In this document: piece by piece, positions 9,270 through 10,967 of the stretch
How the letters are laid out: each line of letters opens with the position of its first letter
Numbering within the stretch: position 1 is the first letter of the stretch
NCBI GenBank assembly: GCA_003024985.2
Contig: PXIH01S0006746.1
Source: Euperipatoides rowelli
Taxonomy: Eukaryota > Onychophora > Udeonychophora > Euonychophora > Peripatopsidae
Length of the DNA stretch: 10,967 bases
Strand: one strand, 5' to 3'
Program-made: the position numbers and the translations under genes
The notes under the pieces: generated by a model
Databases searched by the model: none
Told to the model about the DNA's origin: nothing
The model's input: the letters and a program-made list of their open reading frames with translations, nothing else

Positions 9270-9675
9270 TAAGGTATTATTGATGAGTTTAAATTATTTT
9301 GAGATTTCTTGGAAATGAAATTGCTTTTCACTTTTTTAAAATTTAAGATATTAAAAAAAGCAAACAGAATTTGAGAGGTGAAAAATTCCTCCCATCAACA
9401 ACATTAAAATAAATAAGTTTGAATGAAAACACAAATCTATGTCTTTCAATATATACAAGATTGACATCATTATATGCTAGTCTTCTCAGTCTACTATGCT
9501 AATATTATCAGGCGCCTTCTGGGTGCAATATTTTTAATGAATAATGTAAGTAAATGACATTTTATCATGATGCACAAAACAGCGGACAAATGAGACAGTT
9601 TTTTTTATAACACTTGTAAATCTTGTTATTTATTGTTGTTTACATGTTTTGAAGTTTTCAATTAAAAATAAGATG
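9270..9675. other. Gene-free stretch, probable rabphilin intron
   Basis: No exon is supported. The expected preceding C2A exon would need a donor and a ...LEFSLxYD-like frame on the minus strand, which I do not see. A GC-rich island at about 9508-9531 contains the palindrome AGGCGCCT but has stops in the relevant frames. Confidence 0.55.
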
Positions 9676-10060
9676 TAGTTAACTCTTGATTAATGTGGCG
9701 TTGCATTTTTGTAAACCGGCCTATAAATCAAAAATCATAAACGCAGAAATCAAACAAAGGATATAAAGAAAATGCTAAGGATTAGGGCAAGTAATAAAAA
9801 AAAAACTAATTTTTTTCTTTCATATATTCTAATTTAAATGAAAAGAGTAGGCTATGCCCATTTTAGAACAAAAACATCTAAGACAAAGAAAAGCCATAAA
9901 AAAAATGTAATCAATAATTAATGTTGCCCTGTACAAATATTATCACTGCCTGAGATATATTAATTCATTTCTTTCTTTCATAAGATATTAAAAAAACAAC
10001 CTAACCTAAATAGTTTTTATTTTTTATTTACACCAAGTCCTCAATTAACGCTCTAGAAAA
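9676..10060. mobile_element. Possible DNA-transposon remnant (Tigger/pogo-like motifs)
   Basis: CTCTTGATTAATGTGGCG near 9681 and CCTCAATTAACGCTCTAG near 10040 resemble each other and the CTCGATTAACGCGG-type motifs found at and inside pogo/Tigger ends, recalled from memory. AAACCGGCC at about 9713 is also of that type. No transposase frame or clear terminal repeat pair is visible. The assignment is a weak guess. Confidence 0.2.
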
Positions 10061-10196
10061 TATAGTGCTAATTGAAACAGCCCTATTCAGAACCTAAAGT
10101 CCCATAAGAAATAAGCTATTATGCATAATCCTTTCCNACTCGGTACAATGTTATTTTTCTGCAAAATGAAAATATACATTTTATTCTTGTGTAAAC

Positions 10197-10568
10197 CCCC
10201 TCCCTCCCCCCCAAAAAAAAATAATTCAAAAGTCTATTTTTATTGTCTACACTATGCAACCAACCCAAATGCCAAATTTCAAGTTCTTGCCATGTTTGGA
10301 AGTAAGCTAAACAGTTAAGGGTCATTCCCCATCCCAAAAAAAAATCAAAAAGTCTATTTTTCCTTGTTCACACTATACAAACTACCCACATGCCAAATTT
10401 CAAGATTTTACCATGTTGGGAAGTATGATAAACAGTTCATGATCATTCCCAACCCCTCACCCCACAACAAAAAAAACCAAAAAGTCTAATTTCCTTGTTT
10501 ACACTAGGCAACCTACTCAAATGCCAAATTTCAAGTTTGTACCATGTTGGGAAGTTTGCTATATCCTG
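10197..10568 (+). repeat. Three tandem copies of a 120-132-bp repeat
   Basis: Each unit carries C-rich CCCC(A)TCCC, an A run, AGTCTA, TTGT..ACACTA, ATGCCAAATTTCAAG, CCATGTTGGGAAGT and AAACAGTT..GATCATTCCC. AGTCTA occurs at 10231, 10351 and 10483, and ATGCCAAATTTCAAG at 10269, 10390 and 10521. The spacings are therefore about 120 and 132. The third copy is longer because of an expanded C/A-rich junction and ends in a different 3' tail. The overlapping 65- and 72-codon frames on opposite strands at 10119-10337 lie partly in this repeat and are not genes. Confidence 0.9.
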
Positions 10569-10574
10569 ATTCCT

Positions 10575-10620
10575 CAATAATAAACAAACTCACAAACTTT
10601 CTGCTTTATATATTAAATGA
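10575..10620 (-). mobile_element. Terminus resembling RTE retrotransposon/SINE end
   Basis: On the minus strand TATAAAGCAGAAAGTTTGTG followed by AGTTTGTTT closely resembles the TATAAATGCGAAAGTTTGTG...TTTGTTTGTT boundary of RTE-derived elements in many invertebrates, recalled from memory. It directly abuts the tandem repeat at 10197-10568, so the two are probably one element of about 420 bp, oriented on the minus strand, that carries internal tandem units. There is no coding capacity. Confidence 0.5.
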
Positions 10621-10967
10621 TAAGTTATTCTGATAAGGGGGAATACACTATATAGTGATATGGTTGAAGCAGACCCTAGTGACAATATTTTCTTTCCCAC
10701 CAGTCTTAATAGTGAACAACATAAACTTGATAAAACTATTTATTTTTGAAGCTCTCATATTTAATTTTTATTAAAAGAGAATGTAGTATCTTCTTTGCAA
10801 GTGATAAAATCATCTCATTGATTTGGATGTGACAAATATGCTACAACTAATTAAATCCCTTAAATCGATGCCAATCACAAATATTTTTACATCACATTGA
10901 ATTCCTGAGGATGTAAGTGATAATTTTAAAAGATTTTCTAAAAAAAATAGGCAATAAATAAACTTTT
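10621..10967. other. Gene-free AT-rich right edge
   Basis: No gene is supported. A palindromic CACTATATAGTG lies at about 10647-10658. A minus-strand open frame of about 38 codons (LVGKKILSLGSAST...) below 10705 has no recognised family. The missing first C2A exon of rabphilin is not recognisable here. Confidence 0.5.

Noticed and set aside
10119-10337. Overlapping frames on both strands
   Set aside because: They contain an N and lie partly in the tandem repeat, so they are repeat artefacts.

Overview
This window looks like a piece of a large, AT-rich animal nuclear genome (roughly 30% G+C by eye). It is mostly intronic or intergenic and repeat DNA: A/T homopolymers, microsatellites, decayed transposable elements and five isolated single Ns beside low-complexity tracts. 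The only securely recognisable gene has GT-AG introns and lies on the minus strand. Its protein matches the first C2 domain (C2A) of rabphilin, the synaptic-vesicle Rab effector. The residue choices look like an invertebrate rabphilin, probably a protostome, but the sequence alone does not settle the phylum.

Layout, left to right. Positions 1-1140 are gene-free AT-rich DNA. Positions 1148-1960 hold three weak exon-like segments on the minus strand, with good splice signals but no family I recognise. The bases just below 1580 read like a frame-shifted continuation of one of them. Positions 2000-3890 show only microsatellites and chance open frames. Positions 3871-4070 hold three copies of a 20-bp near-palindrome, two of them in exact inverted orientation, inside what may be a small TTAA-targeting (piggyBac-like) MITE. 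Positions 4130-4200 are a purine tract. Positions 4461-4988 look like a decayed hAT-type non-autonomous transposon with CAGT...G-run ends, and it contains a minisatellite of about 55 bp. Positions 4990-8440 are gene-free, with a possible RTE/SINE remnant near 6405 and small palindromes.

Positions 9266 down to 8604 carry three consecutive rabphilin C2A exons: 25 codons, 36 codons plus 2 bases, and 1 base plus 41 codons. They join in frame and keep all five calcium-binding aspartates. The N-terminal Rab-binding/zinc-finger exons and the first strands of C2A must lie beyond the right edge or in unrecognised exons to the right. C2B is not visible and would lie to the left, beyond an intron of more than 6 kb. 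Positions 9676-10060 hold short motifs that may come from a DNA transposon. Positions 10197-10620 are a threefold tandem repeat (about 120-132 bp) ending in a terminus resembling RTE retrotransposons or their SINEs.

I found no operon, CRISPR, rRNA or tRNA, and nothing that amounts to a new multi-gene system. The most useful leads are the inverted palindrome pair, the unassigned minus-strand exons at 1148-1960, and the nested repeat at 4461-4988.
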